Shown: positions 18,429-27,792, counted from the stretch's first letter. The stretch is DNA of 64,000 bases from Centipeda felix (GCF_900186465.1 NZ_LT891958.1:419603-483602), one strand, 5' to 3'. Notes: a model not told the origin generated them from the letters alone. Translations and numbers: made by a program.

Positions 18429-19844
18429 TTACGCAAGTCCCGTCAAGAGGAACAGACCGAGGCAGATAAAGACGACGGCGGACTTCAGCAGGGTGAGAAC
18501 GATGACATCATAATAGGACTCCTTGTGCGTCAGCCCGCACACGGCCATGAGTGTGACGAGCGCGCCCGACTGCGGCCCCGTATCGATGCACTCCGAGGCG
18601 AGACAGATGATGCGGTGGAGAACATCGGCGCTGATGCCGACCTGCTGCGCCCACGCGAGCCATTCCGAGCCGAGCATACCAAGGGCAATGGTCATACCGC
18701 CCGAGGACGATCCCGTGACGCCCGTCATGATGTTCGTGGTGATGATCGCGCTCATCAGGGGGCTGTCGCCGACGGAGAATCCGAGCAGTGCCTCTTTGAT
18801 GATGGCAAAGGCGGGCAGCGCGGCAATGACGCAGCCGTATGCGTAGCCGGAGGCGACGTTGAGGACGGCAGTGGTCGAACCGACTGCTCCCGTGTTGACA
18901 GGATTCGATAGTCCCCCCTTGAGCCGCAGACGCTTGCGTCCGATGACGGCGGCGGCGACGGTCGAGAGGAGGAGGGCGACATTGATCGACCAGATGGCCT
19001 GTACCTTGTCAATGCCGCTCGCCATCAGACTGAGTTTCATCGGGAGCAGACTCTCCAGGCTGTCCGCCGCCCACGCATACGCCCACGCCCAATGAAACGG
19101 GTTGCTGATGACGAGGTTGAGGACGATGACCATGACGAGCGGGAGCGCGGAAAGACGCCAGTCGGGCAGAGCCTCCGTCGATTCCTCCGGCTCGTTGAGG
19201 ACATGATGTCCATAGCCCTCGCCCTTAGCGTTGAGCGTCCTCTGCCGATAGCCGATCCACCCCCACGCGATGAGGAAGTAGAGGACGGCGCCGACGATGC
19301 CGAGTACCGGTCCCGACCATGTGGTTGTGCCGAAGAAGGAGGTCGGGATGATGTTCTGGATCTGCGGCGTGCCGGGGATGGCGACCATGCTGTAGGTAAA
19401 AATGCCCATCCAGAGCAGTCCCGGCAGAAGTTTTTTCGGAATGTCCGCCTGCCGGAAGAGGATTGCCGCAAACGGATACATAACGAACGCCACCACAAAT
19501 ACAGAGAGTCCGCCATACGTCAATACGCCGCAGCCGATAAGGACGGCAAGAACCGCCTTGTCCTGCCCGAGCGTCTTCACGATCTTATCCGCGACAGCGG
19601 CGGCAAGACCGCCCTGTTCCATGATCTTTGCAAAGACTGCACCGAGGAGAAAAACAGGATAGTAGGTCTTGATGTACTCTGCCGCCTTGGTCATGTAGAT
19701 CTCGCTGTAGACCGGCATGAGAGAATGTCCGCTGCCGAGGGCGGCGACGACGGCGAAGATCGGCGCGATGAAGATAATAGAGTAGCCGCGGTAGGCGAAG
19801 ACCATGAGCAGGATGAGACTGATGAAGATCATGGAGAGTTCCAT
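18429..19844 (-). CDS. GntP-type permease (gluconate/hydroxyacid family)
   Basis: 471 residues with about 12-14 hydrophobic segments. The PGTPQIQNIIPTSFFGT segment and the later VTGSSSGGMTIALGMLG and ASECIDTGPQSGA segments are typical of GntP/hydroxyacid permeases that import sugar acids by proton symport. Start at 19844 (MELSMIF) has AAGGGGAG six bases upstream; an upstream in-frame ATG at 19862 lacks one. The gene lies directly downstream of the iolE terminator, so it may be reached by read-through from the iol operon. No other dedicated inositol transporter is present in the window. Confidence 0.82.
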   Translation of the reverse strand: MELSMIFISLILLMVFAYRGYSIIFIAPIFAVVAALGSGHSLMPVYSEIYMTKAAEYIKTYYPVFLLGAVFAKIMEQGGLAAAVADKIVKTLGQDKAVLAVLIGCGVLTYGGLSVFVVAFVMYPFAAILFRQADIPKKLLPGLLWMGIFTYSMVAIPGTPQIQNIIPTSFFGTTTWSGPVLGIVGAVLYFLIAWGWIGYRQRTLNAKGEGYGHHVLNEPEESTEALPDWRLSALPLVMVIVLNLVISNPFHWAWAYAWAADSLESLLPMKLSLMASGIDKVQAIWSINVALLLSTVAAAVIGRKRLRLKGGLSNPVNTGAVGSTTAVLNVASGYAYGCVIAALPAFAIIKEALLGFSVGDSPLMSAIITTNIMTGVTGSSSGGMTIALGMLGSEWLAWAQQVGISADVLHRIICLASECIDTGPQSGALVTLMAVCGLTHKESYYDVIVLTLLKSAVVFICLGLFLLTGLA

Positions 19845-19869
19845 GCCATTCTCCCCTTTCATTCGTTCA

Positions 19870-19907
19870 TAAAAGAAGGCTGCTGCAAGCCTCTTGCAGC
19901 AGCCTTC
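19870..19907 (-). terminator. Intrinsic terminator after iolE
   Basis: GAAGGCTGCTGCAAG pairs perfectly with CTTGCAGCAGCCTTC and is followed on the minus strand by TTTTAT. It ends the iol operon or attenuates read-through into the GntP permease. Confidence 0.88.
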
Positions 19908-19931
19908 ATGTGCCGGCAGTACCGGCGTATG

Positions 19932-20819
19932 TCAGATATGCGCCTTTTCCTTGATGTACTTGCGTGCCTTAATGGCATACTCAAGCGGATTCGCCTTCGC
20001 AGGATCCTGCTCTGCTTCGACAATATACCATCCGTCATAGTTCGACGCATTGACAATGTCAAAGACAGGGGCAAAATCCACGTCGCCATCCCCGGGGACA
20101 GTGAACATTCCGGCGCGCACACCATCCAGGAAGCTCATTTTTTCCGCCTTGACCTTCTTCAAAACATCAGTACGAACATCCTTGAGATGAATGTGACGGA
20201 TACGCGGCAGATACTTTTTCAGAATGGCAATGTGATCCTCACCGGAGCAGACAAGATGTCCCGTGTCATAAAGCAGCCACACGAGCGTCGGATCCGTCAT
20301 CTCCATCAGGCGATCGATTTCCTCTGTGGTCTGAACCCCCGTACCCATGTGATGATGGTAGGTCATCGTAAGGCCAATCTTCTTTGCAACTGCACCGAGT
20401 TTGTTCAGTCCCTCGGTGAGCAGCTTCCACTGCTCCTCCGTATTGTAGGGCTTTCCGTCGAACACAGGGACATCCAATTTCCCCTGCACGCTGTTGCCCT
20501 GCTCTGCAACATTGCAGAACTCTGCGCCCATCGTCTTCAGGAACTCGCAGTGCGCGATGAAGTCCTTCTCTACCTCTTCATACGGCTGCGTGAGGAGGAA
20601 GGAACTGAACCACGCGCTGGCAATGCTCATGCCGCGCAGGTCAAGAGCCTTCTTCAACACGGTCGTATCCTTCGGATACTTTCCCCCGACCTCACAGCCC
20701 GTGAATCCGGCGAGTGCCATCTCACTGACACACTGCTCAAAGGTGTTTTCCTTGCCGAGATCCGGCATATCGTCATTGGTCCACGCAATGGGAGCAATCC
20801 CCAAACGAATCTTTGCCAT
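19932..20819 (-). CDS. iolE: Inosose dehydratase (2-keto-myo-inositol dehydratase)
   Basis: 295 residues, a TIM-barrel of the xylose-isomerase-like family at the usual IolE length. It converts scyllo-inosose to 3D-trihydroxycyclohexane-1,2-dione in the cytoplasm. The opening LGIAPIAWTNDDMP, the metal-site segments YHHHMGTGVQT, LLYDTGHL, HIHLKD and YIVEAEQDP are characteristic of IolE. Start at 20819 is preceded by GGAGG; an upstream in-frame start at 20837 overlaps that site. It is the last gene of the iol operon, followed by a strong terminator. Confidence 0.95.
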   Translation of the reverse strand: MAKIRLGIAPIAWTNDDMPDLGKENTFEQCVSEMALAGFTGCEVGGKYPKDTTVLKKALDLRGMSIASAWFSSFLLTQPYEEVEKDFIAHCEFLKTMGAEFCNVAEQGNSVQGKLDVPVFDGKPYNTEEQWKLLTEGLNKLGAVAKKIGLTMTYHHHMGTGVQTTEEIDRLMEMTDPTLVWLLYDTGHLVCSGEDHIAILKKYLPRIRHIHLKDVRTDVLKKVKAEKMSFLDGVRAGMFTVPGDGDVDFAPVFDIVNASNYDGWYIVEAEQDPAKANPLEYAIKARKYIKEKAHI

Positions 20820-20842
20820 CTTTTTTCCTCCGTCCACTTCTC

Positions 20843-22795
20843 TTAATACTTACGTGCAGCGTCAAGATGCGGAATCATACGCTCACGATGAATGCGGTTG
20901 ACCTCTTCCATCGTGCTGACCTCTGCCGTACCGACACGCCACCAGTTGCCGTATCCATGTACCATGGACTTGGGGAGAACCTTGCAGTCAATGAGCGTCG
21001 AGACCGTCTGCTTCTTCGCATCTTCGAGCGCCGCCTTCAGCTCCTCCGCCGTTTTTACCTTGTAGGTCTTCAGTCCGAAGGACGCCGCGTTCATCGCAAA
21101 GTCCACGGGGACGAAGCCGCCATCAAGCTGGCCGGTCTTCGGGTTGCGGAAGCGGAGCTCCGTACCGTAGCTGCCTTGTCCATGACCTATTTCGAGGTTG
21201 TTGATGCAGCCGTTCGTCATGTTGTCGAAGAGAATGATGTTGACCTTGATGCCCTCGGCAATCGCTGTGGCAAGCTCGGAGTTGAGCATCATGTAGCCCG
21301 CGTCGCCGACGAGTGCATAGACCTCGCGGTTTGGAGCGGCGAGGCGCACACCGAGGGAGGCGTTCAGCTCGTAGCCCATGCAGGAGAAGCCGTACTCGAC
21401 ATGGTAGCCGTCGACTTCCTTCGTGCGCCATGCGCGCTGGAGGTCGCCCGGGAGACTGCCCGCTGCACAGACGACGATGGCGTTCTTGTCGATTGTCTCA
21501 TCGAGCACACCGAGCACGCGCGTCTGGAGGAGGGACGAACCCGTCAGTTCGATAAACTCCTTGCTCGCCTTCTTGAAGTCAAACGCATCGTTGACCTCGG
21601 GCACGAAGTCCTCACCCGTGTACTCAAGATGATAGATGCGGTCGACTTCGGCGTCGGTCTTTGCCTTGGCATCCTTCACGGCTGCCGCATAGTCCGCGCT
21701 GACCTTCCATCCCGTCTTTTCAAGAGCGGCATCCAGTGCCTTGAGCCCCTCCTGCGCATCCGCGACGACCTGCACGGCGTCCATCTTGTACGCGTGGAAG
21801 CGCGAGATGTTGATGTTGAGATACTCCACCTCGGGGTTCTGATAGAGCCACTTCGAGGAGGTCGTAAAGTCCGTATAGCGCGTGCCGACACCGATGACGA
21901 GATCCGCGTCCGCGCCGATGAGGTTCGCGCCGAGGCTGCCCGTCTCGCCGATGCCGCCGAGGTTCAGCGGGTGATCCCAGACGATCGTGCCCTTGCCCGC
22001 CTGCGTCTCGCCGAATGGGATGCCGTACTTCTCCGCGAATGCGCGGAACGTATCCTCCGCCTCGGAGTAGCGCACGCCGCCGCCGAAGATCATGATTGGC
22101 TTCTTCTTGCGCGTGATGAGCTGTACCGCCTCCTCAATCGCATACGGGGAGGGCGCAGGACGCTCGATACGATGGACGCGCTTCTTGAAGAAATGCACGG
22201 GGTAGTCATACGCCTCACCCTCGACATCCTGCGGAAGCGCGATGCAGACTGCACCCGTCTCCGCCGGATCGGTGAGGACGCGCATGGCGTTGATGCACGC
22301 CGTCATGAGGATCTCGGGGCGCGTCACGCGATCCCAGTATTTGCAGACTGCCTTGAAGGCATCGTTGCTCGTGATGGAAAGGCTCGACGGCTGCTCCATC
22401 TGCTGCAGCACGGGATCCGGCTGGCGATCCGCATAGGTATCGCCGGGCAGGAAGAGGACGGGAATGCAGTTCGCCGTCGCCGTTGCCGCCGCTGTCACCA
22501 TGTTGAGCGCGCCGGGACCGACGGACGAGGTGCAGGCGTAGAGCTGCTTGCGGCGCTTCTGCTTTGCAAAGCCCATTGCTGCGTGCGCCATGCCCTGCTC
22601 GTTGCGCCCCATGCGCATGATGAGATTTCCCGCATCCTGCTCAAGCGCCTGTCCGATGCCGACCACGTTGCCATGGCCGAAGATGCCGAAGATGCCCTCG
22701 AACATCGGATTCTGCTTGCCATCGAATTCAATGTACTGGTTGTTGAGGAACTTCACGAGTGCCTGTGCGACTGTAAGGCGAATCGTCTTTTCCAT
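20843..22795 (-). CDS. iolD: 3D-(3,5/4)-trihydroxycyclohexane-1,2-dione hydrolase (TPP-dependent)
   Basis: 650 residues, full length for IolD. The TPP-enzyme layout is visible: N-terminal pyrimidine-binding domain with [18 protein letters not shown], middle domain, and C-terminal pyrophosphate domain with [15 protein letters not shown] followed by the cofactor-binding NMTNGC segment. It opens the ring to 5-deoxy-D-glucuronate. Start at 22795 (MEKTIRL) has GGAGGAG upstream; the in-frame ATG at 22813 would overlap that site. It sits between iolB and iolE with short spacers. Confidence 0.95.
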   Translation of the reverse strand: MEKTIRLTVAQALVKFLNNQYIEFDGKQNPMFEGIFGIFGHGNVVGIGQALEQDAGNLIMRMGRNEQGMAHAAMGFAKQKRRKQLYACTSSVGPGALNMVTAAATATANCIPVLFLPGDTYADRQPDPVLQQMEQPSSLSITSNDAFKAVCKYWDRVTRPEILMTACINAMRVLTDPAETGAVCIALPQDVEGEAYDYPVHFFKKRVHRIERPAPSPYAIEEAVQLITRKKKPIMIFGGGVRYSEAEDTFRAFAEKYGIPFGETQAGKGTIVWDHPLNLGGIGETGSLGANLIGADADLVIGVGTRYTDFTTSSKWLYQNPEVEYLNINISRFHAYKMDAVQVVADAQEGLKALDAALEKTGWKVSADYAAAVKDAKAKTDAEVDRIYHLEYTGEDFVPEVNDAFDFKKASKEFIELTGSSLLQTRVLGVLDETIDKNAIVVCAAGSLPGDLQRAWRTKEVDGYHVEYGFSCMGYELNASLGVRLAAPNREVYALVGDAGYMMLNSELATAIAEGIKVNIILFDNMTNGCINNLEIGHGQGSYGTELRFRNPKTGQLDGGFVPVDFAMNAASFGLKTYKVKTAEELKAALEDAKKQTVSTLIDCKVLPKSMVHGYGNWWRVGTAEVSTMEEVNRIHRERMIPHLDAARKY

Positions 22796-22825
22796 GTGCT
22801 CTCCTCCACTCATATTCCTGAAACC

Positions 22826-23617
22826 TTAGCGGTTTGGCTGCCAAATCTTCGCGTTCTCGTCGAGCAGCCACGTATGCTCGGGCAGATCCGTGCGCGTCTT
22901 CTTCCACGGGTCGCCGGGCAGATGACGGATCATCCAGCTATACCACATGGCGTAGCCGGGCGCTGCGACCTGCGGGTGCATATAGCCGCCCGTGATCTCC
23001 GACCAGCTGTTGTGCTCGATCTTAAAGGCATTGTCGCCGATGAACGCTGCGCCGAAGCCCTGCGGTTTGTCGAACTGGTAGGTGTATACCTCCGGCTGCG
23101 GATGGTTGTGCGGGATGTAGCCCGACCAGCAGCCCGGCGTATTCACGACCTCGCCGTTGACCATGTTGGAGTACGGCGCATTCTCATAGTCGAAGATCGT
23201 GCGCACCGTGCGCTCCGCCGTGCGGTGCCACATGCCGCTGCCAAAGACGGGCGACTGGATGTCTGCCGGGCGATAGAAGACCGGCGCAAAGTCACGGTCA
23301 TTCTCCGTCTTCTGCACAAGCACCGTCGAGCGTTTCAGCGCCTTCAGCACCACCTTTTTCCCACGCGGAACATGAAGGCAGTAGGGAGCCTCATCAAAGA
23401 GCGATGTGCGGTGCATGATTTCCTTTTTGCCGTCCCACTGCACCTCGACATCCCCTGTGAGAATGACAAACGCCGTCTCCTGCAGGACATCCTCGAACTC
23501 CACGACCTCATTTTCATCCATCAACTGATAGCCGATATCCATCAGCATATCACTCTCGCGCGTTGTCATAGCATTGTAGCCATGCTTTAACTCTGCGCCA
23601 AGACGTCCGAATCTCAT
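22826..23617 (-). CDS. iolB: 5-deoxy-glucuronate isomerase
   Basis: 263 residues, bicupin IolB. It isomerises 5-deoxy-D-glucuronate to 5-dehydro-2-deoxy-D-gluconate. Characteristic segments are WCSGYIPHNHPQPE-like (here CWSGYIPHNHPQPE with metal-binding histidines), MHPQVAAPGYAMWYSWMIRH and LPGDPW near the C-terminus. The ATG at 23617 overlaps the iolC stop (ATGA) and has GGGAGG upstream, so an alternative GTG at 23632 is rejected. Translational coupling to iolC is likely. Confidence 0.95.
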   Translation of the reverse strand: MRFGRLGAELKHGYNAMTTRESDMLMDIGYQLMDENEVVEFEDVLQETAFVILTGDVEVQWDGKKEIMHRTSLFDEAPYCLHVPRGKKVVLKALKRSTVLVQKTENDRDFAPVFYRPADIQSPVFGSGMWHRTAERTVRTIFDYENAPYSNMVNGEVVNTPGCWSGYIPHNHPQPEVYTYQFDKPQGFGAAFIGDNAFKIEHNSWSEITGGYMHPQVAAPGYAMWYSWMIRHLPGDPWKKTRTDLPEHTWLLDENAKIWQPNR

Positions 23618-24648
23618 AGTGCCGCCTCCCACGCGATCTCCGTAATAACTTTCTCCGCCTTGTGCTCCGTCATAAAGGCATCGATCTGCTCGACCGTCTG
23701 CATCGCATTCGAGCAGCTATGACTTGCAACAACCATTGCCGCATGTGCCGTGCCGTGCTGCAGCGAATCCGCTACAGACCATCCTTCAAGGAGTCCATAG
23801 ACGAAGGCACTGCCATAGGCATCGCCACCACCGAAAGACTTCAGCAGCTTGATGTTGTAAGACGACACCTTGTATGCCTTCTTATCCGCCGTATAGGCAA
23901 TCGAGCCCGCCTTGCCATGCTTGATGACGACGATCTTCGTCCCCTGTGCAATGTACTTGTCCGCGATGAGGTGATCCGCCGGCTCCGTCGCATCCTCGTC
24001 GTAGCCCTCGGTGAGGTTGATCTCGTCACGCGAGCCGATGATGACATCCGCCATCGACGCTACGAGCGAGTAGTAGATCTGGATGTCCTTCTTCGTGCGC
24101 CAGCTGTACGGGCGGTAGTCCACGTCGAAGATGATGCGCGTGCCATGCTTCTTCGCATACTGCGCGGCGATGAGACACGCCTCGCGCGACGGACTTGCCG
24201 AGAGTGCCGTGCCCGAGATGATGAGGATCTTCGTGTCAGCGATGTACTGCTCATCCACATCCTCGGGCGCAATCGTGAGATCCGCCACATCGTCACGGTA
24301 CATGAGGATGCTCGACTCCGTCGGACTCTTGATCTCCGTGAACGTCAGCCCGATGCGCTCGCCGTTTTTCGCGCGCACCATCTGACTCGTGTCGATATCC
24401 CTCTCCTTGAAGTAGTTCAGCACAAAATCACCGAACTGATCGTTTGAGACAGCGCCGATGAAGCCGACCTTCTTGCCGAGCTTGTTGATGCCGACCGCCA
24501 TATTACCCGGCGAGCCGCCGAGATACATAGAGAACGTCTCCACCTTGTCCAGCGTGCGGTTCAGCTCGTTCGGGTTGAAGTCCAGCGTCACGCGTCCGAT
24601 CAGAACCACGTCGCGCTTCTTGTTTGCATCAAAGGTAATGAGTGCCAT
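23614..24648 (-). CDS. iolC: 5-dehydro-2-deoxygluconokinase (PfkB family)
   Basis: 344 residues. PfkB sugar kinase signatures are present: the N-terminal GGSPGNMAVGINKLG and the C-terminal FGGGDAYGSAFVYGLL with the catalytic Asp. It phosphorylates 5-dehydro-2-deoxygluconate at C6 using ATP. Length and the QTVEQ/RDDVADL pattern fit IolC more than fructokinase. It lies 11 bp after iolJ and overlaps iolB by 4 bp. Confidence 0.93.
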   Translation of the reverse strand: MALITFDANKKRDVVLIGRVTLDFNPNELNRTLDKVETFSMYLGGSPGNMAVGINKLGKKVGFIGAVSNDQFGDFVLNYFKERDIDTSQMVRAKNGERIGLTFTEIKSPTESSILMYRDDVADLTIAPEDVDEQYIADTKILIISGTALSASPSREACLIAAQYAKKHGTRIIFDVDYRPYSWRTKKDIQIYYSLVASMADVIIGSRDEINLTEGYDEDATEPADHLIADKYIAQGTKIVVIKHGKAGSIAYTADKKAYKVSSYNIKLLKSFGGGDAYGSAFVYGLLEGWSVADSLQHGTAHAAMVVASHSCSNAMQTVEQIDAFMTEHKAEKVITEIAWEAAL

Positions 24649-24659
24649 CGTTCCTCTCC

Positions 24660-25502
24660 TTATGCCTTATCCTTCATGCCAAAGATCTCCATGTGCTTCT
24701 TGACGTTCTCGTACGTCCCCTCCACGATTGCCTCGCTGAAGTCGAAGTAGCGGGCGTCGGGCTTCTCCGCCGCCACCTTGCGGATGCGGTTCGCCGAGGA
24801 GTCGTAGGATGCCGTCGCAATGTTGATCTTCTGAATCCCATTTGCAATGCACTGCCGGAAATCCTCATGCGTCAGACCCGTGCCGCCGTGGAGAACGAGC
24901 GGGGTCTTGACGGCCGCTGCGATCTCCTTGAGGCGGTCGATGCGCAGGACGGGCTGCTCCTTGTAGTTCCCGTGCGCCGTACCGATGGCGACGGCGAGCG
25001 CGTCGACCTCCGTCTCCGCGGCAAAGCGCTTCGCCTCCTCCACACTCGTGACGAGGATGTCCACACTCTTGTAGTCGCCCTCGGCGCCGCCCACGCGACC
25101 GATCTCCGCCTCGACATCCGCACCGTAGCTCTTCGCGAGCTTCACGACTTCGCGCGTGCGTGCGATGTTCTCATCGAGGGGATACTTCGAGCCATCGAAC
25201 ATGACCGAGGTAAAGCCGAGGTCGAGCGCAAGCTGGATCGTCTCCATCGTGCCGCCGTGATCGAGGTGCACCGCTGTCGGCATCTTGCACTTCTTCGCCG
25301 CCGCGACCATCACAGGCCCCAGGAGGTCAAGCGGGGAATAGCGCAGCCGCCCCTCTGCCACCTGCAGGATGAGCGGTGCGTTCATCTCCTCGGCGGCTCT
25401 GATCGCGCCCATCGCCATCTCCATGTCGGAGACGTTGAACGCGCCCACCGCATACGTGTGATCCGGCTTCGTCACCAGATCGGACAATTTGACAAGTGGC
25501 AT
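24660..25502 (-). CDS. iolJ: Class II aldolase, probable 6-phospho-5-dehydro-2-deoxygluconate aldolase
   Basis: 280 residues, fructose-bisphosphate-aldolase class II fold. Zinc-site segments VHLDHGGT, EAEIGRVGG, GTAHGNY and LHGGTGLTHEDF are visible. In this operon the expected reaction is cleavage of 6-phospho-5-dehydro-2-deoxygluconate to DHAP and malonate semialdehyde. A general FBP or tagatose-bisphosphate aldolase cannot be excluded from sequence alone; the position between iolC and the Fe-ADH supports IolJ. Confidence 0.85.
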   Translation of the reverse strand: MPLVKLSDLVTKPDHTYAVGAFNVSDMEMAMGAIRAAEEMNAPLILQVAEGRLRYSPLDLLGPVMVAAAKKCKMPTAVHLDHGGTMETIQLALDLGFTSVMFDGSKYPLDENIARTREVVKLAKSYGADVEAEIGRVGGAEGDYKSVDILVTSVEEAKRFAAETEVDALAVAIGTAHGNYKEQPVLRIDRLKEIAAAVKTPLVLHGGTGLTHEDFRQCIANGIQKINIATASYDSSANRIRKVAAEKPDARYFDFSEAIVEGTYENVKKHMEIFGMKDKA

Positions 25503-25526
25503 GGCATTCCCTCCTGTATATGCTCG

Positions 25527-26690
25527 TTAGAACAGCTCGTTGTAAATCGCGATGATCTCTTCCTTCGTCGGAACGCGCATCGTGTTCTGGGGGCTGCCGC
25601 TCTCAAGTGCATCTGCCGCCATCTTGTCCGTCTGCGCGAGGAAGTCCTCCTTCGTGAAGCCGCGCTGCGCAAGGCACTCCTCCGTCGTTGGGATACCAAC
25701 CTCCTTGCAGAAGCGCGCCACCTCTGCAACAAACGCAACGGCTGCATCATGGTCGGGCGTCGTGTCGTCCGCAACCTCCATAATGCGTGCAATCGTCGCA
25801 AAGCGATCCGTGTTCTCCTCAATCGCAAATTTCATGCACGCGGGCAGGAGAATCGCGTTTGAAACGCCGTGCGCGATGTGGAAGAGGGCGCCGATGGGGC
25901 GGCTCATGCCGTGGACAATCGTGACCGACGCGTTGTTGAACGCAATGCCCGCCTCCGTCGCCGCAATCGACATGGCAAGGCGCGCCTCGACATTTTTGCC
26001 GTCCGCATAGCAGAGCGGGAGATTCTTGTAAATCTTCTTGATGGCGGAGAGTGCAAACGTATCCGTCAGCGGCTGTGCGCGGCGCGACGTGTACGCCTCA
26101 ATCGCATGGCAGAGGGCATCCACGCCCGTCGCTGCCGTCACGGCGGGCGGCGCCGTCATCGTAAACGAGGGATCGACCACCGCGAGTGCAGGGATGATCG
26201 AGGGACCGCCGAGCAGCATCTTGACATTGTTCTCCGTGTCCGTGATGATCGTGTTCTTCGTCACCTCGGAGCCCGTGCCCGCCGTCGTTGGAATCGCCAC
26301 GAGATAGGGAACCTGCATATCGATGCTGACGTGCATATAGTCGCTGATCTTCCCTTTGGAGACAGACATAAAGGCAATCGCTTTTGCTGCATCCATCGGA
26401 GAACCACCGCCGAGTGCAATGATGAAATCGCAGTTCTCTTTCTTATAGACACTCAAGCCATCGTAAACAATCGTATCGGTCGGTTCGGCACTTGCCCCAT
26501 CATAGATGACATAGGGGATGCCCGCCTTCGTCAGCGCAGATTCCACCTTTGCCGCATTGCCAAACTTCACCATGAACGGATCTGTGACAATCAGTGCTTT
26601 GGTACCCTTGCCGCGGATGTGCTCCCCCAATTCCTCGATCACATTCGTACCGGAAATAATCTTGGCAGGAACCATAAATGTGTAACCCAT
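25527..26690 (-). CDS. Iron-containing alcohol dehydrogenase, first gene of the iol operon
   Basis: 387 residues, group III Fe-dependent dehydrogenase. NAD-binding GGGSPMDAAKA, the PTTAGTGSEVTKN segment, and metal ligands in GVDALCHAIEAYTS, VHGMSRPIGALFHIAHG are visible. ATG at 26690 is chosen: AGGAGAG lies upstream, while an in-frame GTG three codons earlier overlaps that site. It leads the iol operon where IolA or IolG would often be found; neither is in the window. Reduction of the malonate semialdehyde product to 3-hydroxypropionate is a reasonable inference; another aldehyde substrate is possible. Confidence 0.88.
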   Translation of the reverse strand: MGYTFMVPAKIISGTNVIEELGEHIRGKGTKALIVTDPFMVKFGNAAKVESALTKAGIPYVIYDGASAEPTDTIVYDGLSVYKKENCDFIIALGGGSPMDAAKAIAFMSVSKGKISDYMHVSIDMQVPYLVAIPTTAGTGSEVTKNTIITDTENNVKMLLGGPSIIPALAVVDPSFTMTAPPAVTAATGVDALCHAIEAYTSRRAQPLTDTFALSAIKKIYKNLPLCYADGKNVEARLAMSIAATEAGIAFNNASVTIVHGMSRPIGALFHIAHGVSNAILLPACMKFAIEENTDRFATIARIMEVADDTTPDHDAAVAFVAEVARFCKEVGIPTTEECLAQRGFTKEDFLAQTDKMAADALESGSPQNTMRVPTKEEIIAIYNELF

Positions 26691-26728
26691 ATTGTCCACT
26701 CTCCTATCCTGATCACCATTTACATTTT

Positions 26729-26746
26729 GATAATGTTTTGATTATC
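26729..26746 (-). promoter_or_regulatory. Putative operator of the iol operon
   Basis: Perfect inverted repeat GATAAT-N6-ATTATC, about 10 bp downstream of the iol -10 box, so at roughly +4 to +21 of the transcript. The position is ideal for repression by the divergent DeoR-type regulator. Confidence 0.5.
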
Positions 26747-26756
26747 TCATGGAAAT

Positions 26757-26785
26757 AATTTACACCTTTTTCATCACGTTGTCAA
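26757..26785 (-). promoter_or_regulatory. Sigma-70-type promoter of the iol operon
   Basis: On the minus strand TTGACA (26780-26785), 17-base spacer, TAAATT (26757-26762), about 65 bp before the Fe-ADH start. Confidence 0.75.
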
Positions 26786-26883
26786 CTATTAAAGATTCTT
26801 TTTTATCCTGTCAATAGGGGGGCTTCCTCCTACACTTAAAAAGCACCACATGCCTTTTTCAATACGGCAAAGAAGGCAATTAC

Positions 26884-26912
26884 TTGTATATCTTGTAAAA
26901 TCGTGATATGAT
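26884..26912 (+). promoter_or_regulatory. Sigma-70-type promoter of the deoR-type regulator
   Basis: TTGTAT, 17-base spacer, TATGAT, about 85 bp before the regulator start. It lies back to back with the iol promoter in a 307-bp divergent spacer; nothing else recognisable is in that spacer besides the operator-like repeat. Confidence 0.6.
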
Positions 26913-26997
26913 AGAATCGTTGGATTTGAACAAAAGTTGGGTATGTTGCCCTTCTTACTTTGACGCTGATGAACGCGTCTGATTCAGGGGATCATAT

Positions 26998-27792
26998 ATG
27001 AAAATAGATCGCAGACGAAAAATACACGAAGCACTAAAAGAAGCCCATAACATCTCCATCAATGACCTTTGTGATATGTTCGGCGTCTCCAAGAACACCA
27101 TTCGACGCGATATCGCCGACCTGCAGGAAAAAGGCATCATTGAGAAGGTATATGGCGGTATCGTCCTCGCCGACCCACCTGCAAATGCGCCCGAACCATT
27201 TGCCTTTCGTGAAGGGCGCAACGCTGAGGCAAAAAAACTCATTGGTCATCTTGCTGCAGATCTCGTGGACGACGGTGATGTCATCTACATTGACTCTGGC
27301 ACCACCACGATGCACATGGTGCCCTACTTGCTCGACAAGCAACGGCTGACCATCGTTACCGCCAGTGTCCACGTGATTAACATGGCCGTGACATACACCC
27401 GTCTGAACGTCATCTCTACCGGCGGCACATTCTATGCCCCGTCGAAGGCATTTATCGGACCTCAGGCCGTCGAGTGTCTGCGGCGCTATAACGTCACAAA
27501 AGCATTTCTCGCCAGCACAGGCATCTCCATTGAACATGGAGCGACCAACACCTCCCCACTGGAATGTGAGCTCAAACAGAGCCTAATGAAAAAGAACTGT
27601 CCTCATATTCTTCTCGTAGATGATTCAAAATTCGACCATGCGACTCTCATGAGTTACTGCGCCCTGAAGGATCTCGAATATGTTGTGACCAACAAGCGTC
27701 CATCTGATGCCTATCTCCGTTACTTTGACGAAAACGGGGTTAAACTCATCGCGCCGACACAAACGATCATAAACGGCCAAGGGAAGCTCTGA
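26998..27792 (+). CDS. DeoR/GlpR family regulator, probable repressor of the iol operon
   Basis: 264 residues. The N-terminal helix-turn-helix reads ISINDLCDMFGVSKNTIRRD, the DeoR signature; the C-terminal sugar-phosphate sensor domain contains IYIDSGTTTMHM and the DDSKFDH segment. DeoR-type IolR of Bacillus responds to 2-deoxy-5-keto-gluconate 6-phosphate, the IolC product; a similar effector is inferred here because the gene is divergent from the iol operon. AGGGGA precedes the ATG. Confidence 0.88.
   Translation: MKIDRRRKIHEALKEAHNISINDLCDMFGVSKNTIRRDIADLQEKGIIEKVYGGIVLADPPANAPEPFAFREGRNAEAKKLIGHLAADLVDDGDVIYIDSGTTTMHMVPYLLDKQRLTIVTASVHVINMAVTYTRLNVISTGGTFYAPSKAFIGPQAVECLRRYNVTKAFLASTGISIEHGATNTSPLECELKQSLMKKNCPHILLVDDSKFDHATLMSYCALKDLEYVVTNKRPSDAYLRYFDENGVKLIAPTQTIINGQGKL

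Noticed and set aside
20813..23590. Long open frame on the plus strand, antisense to iolE, iolD and iolB
   Set aside because: It has no recognisable domain or ribosome site and is the mirror of well-supported genes in a GC-rich codon pattern.
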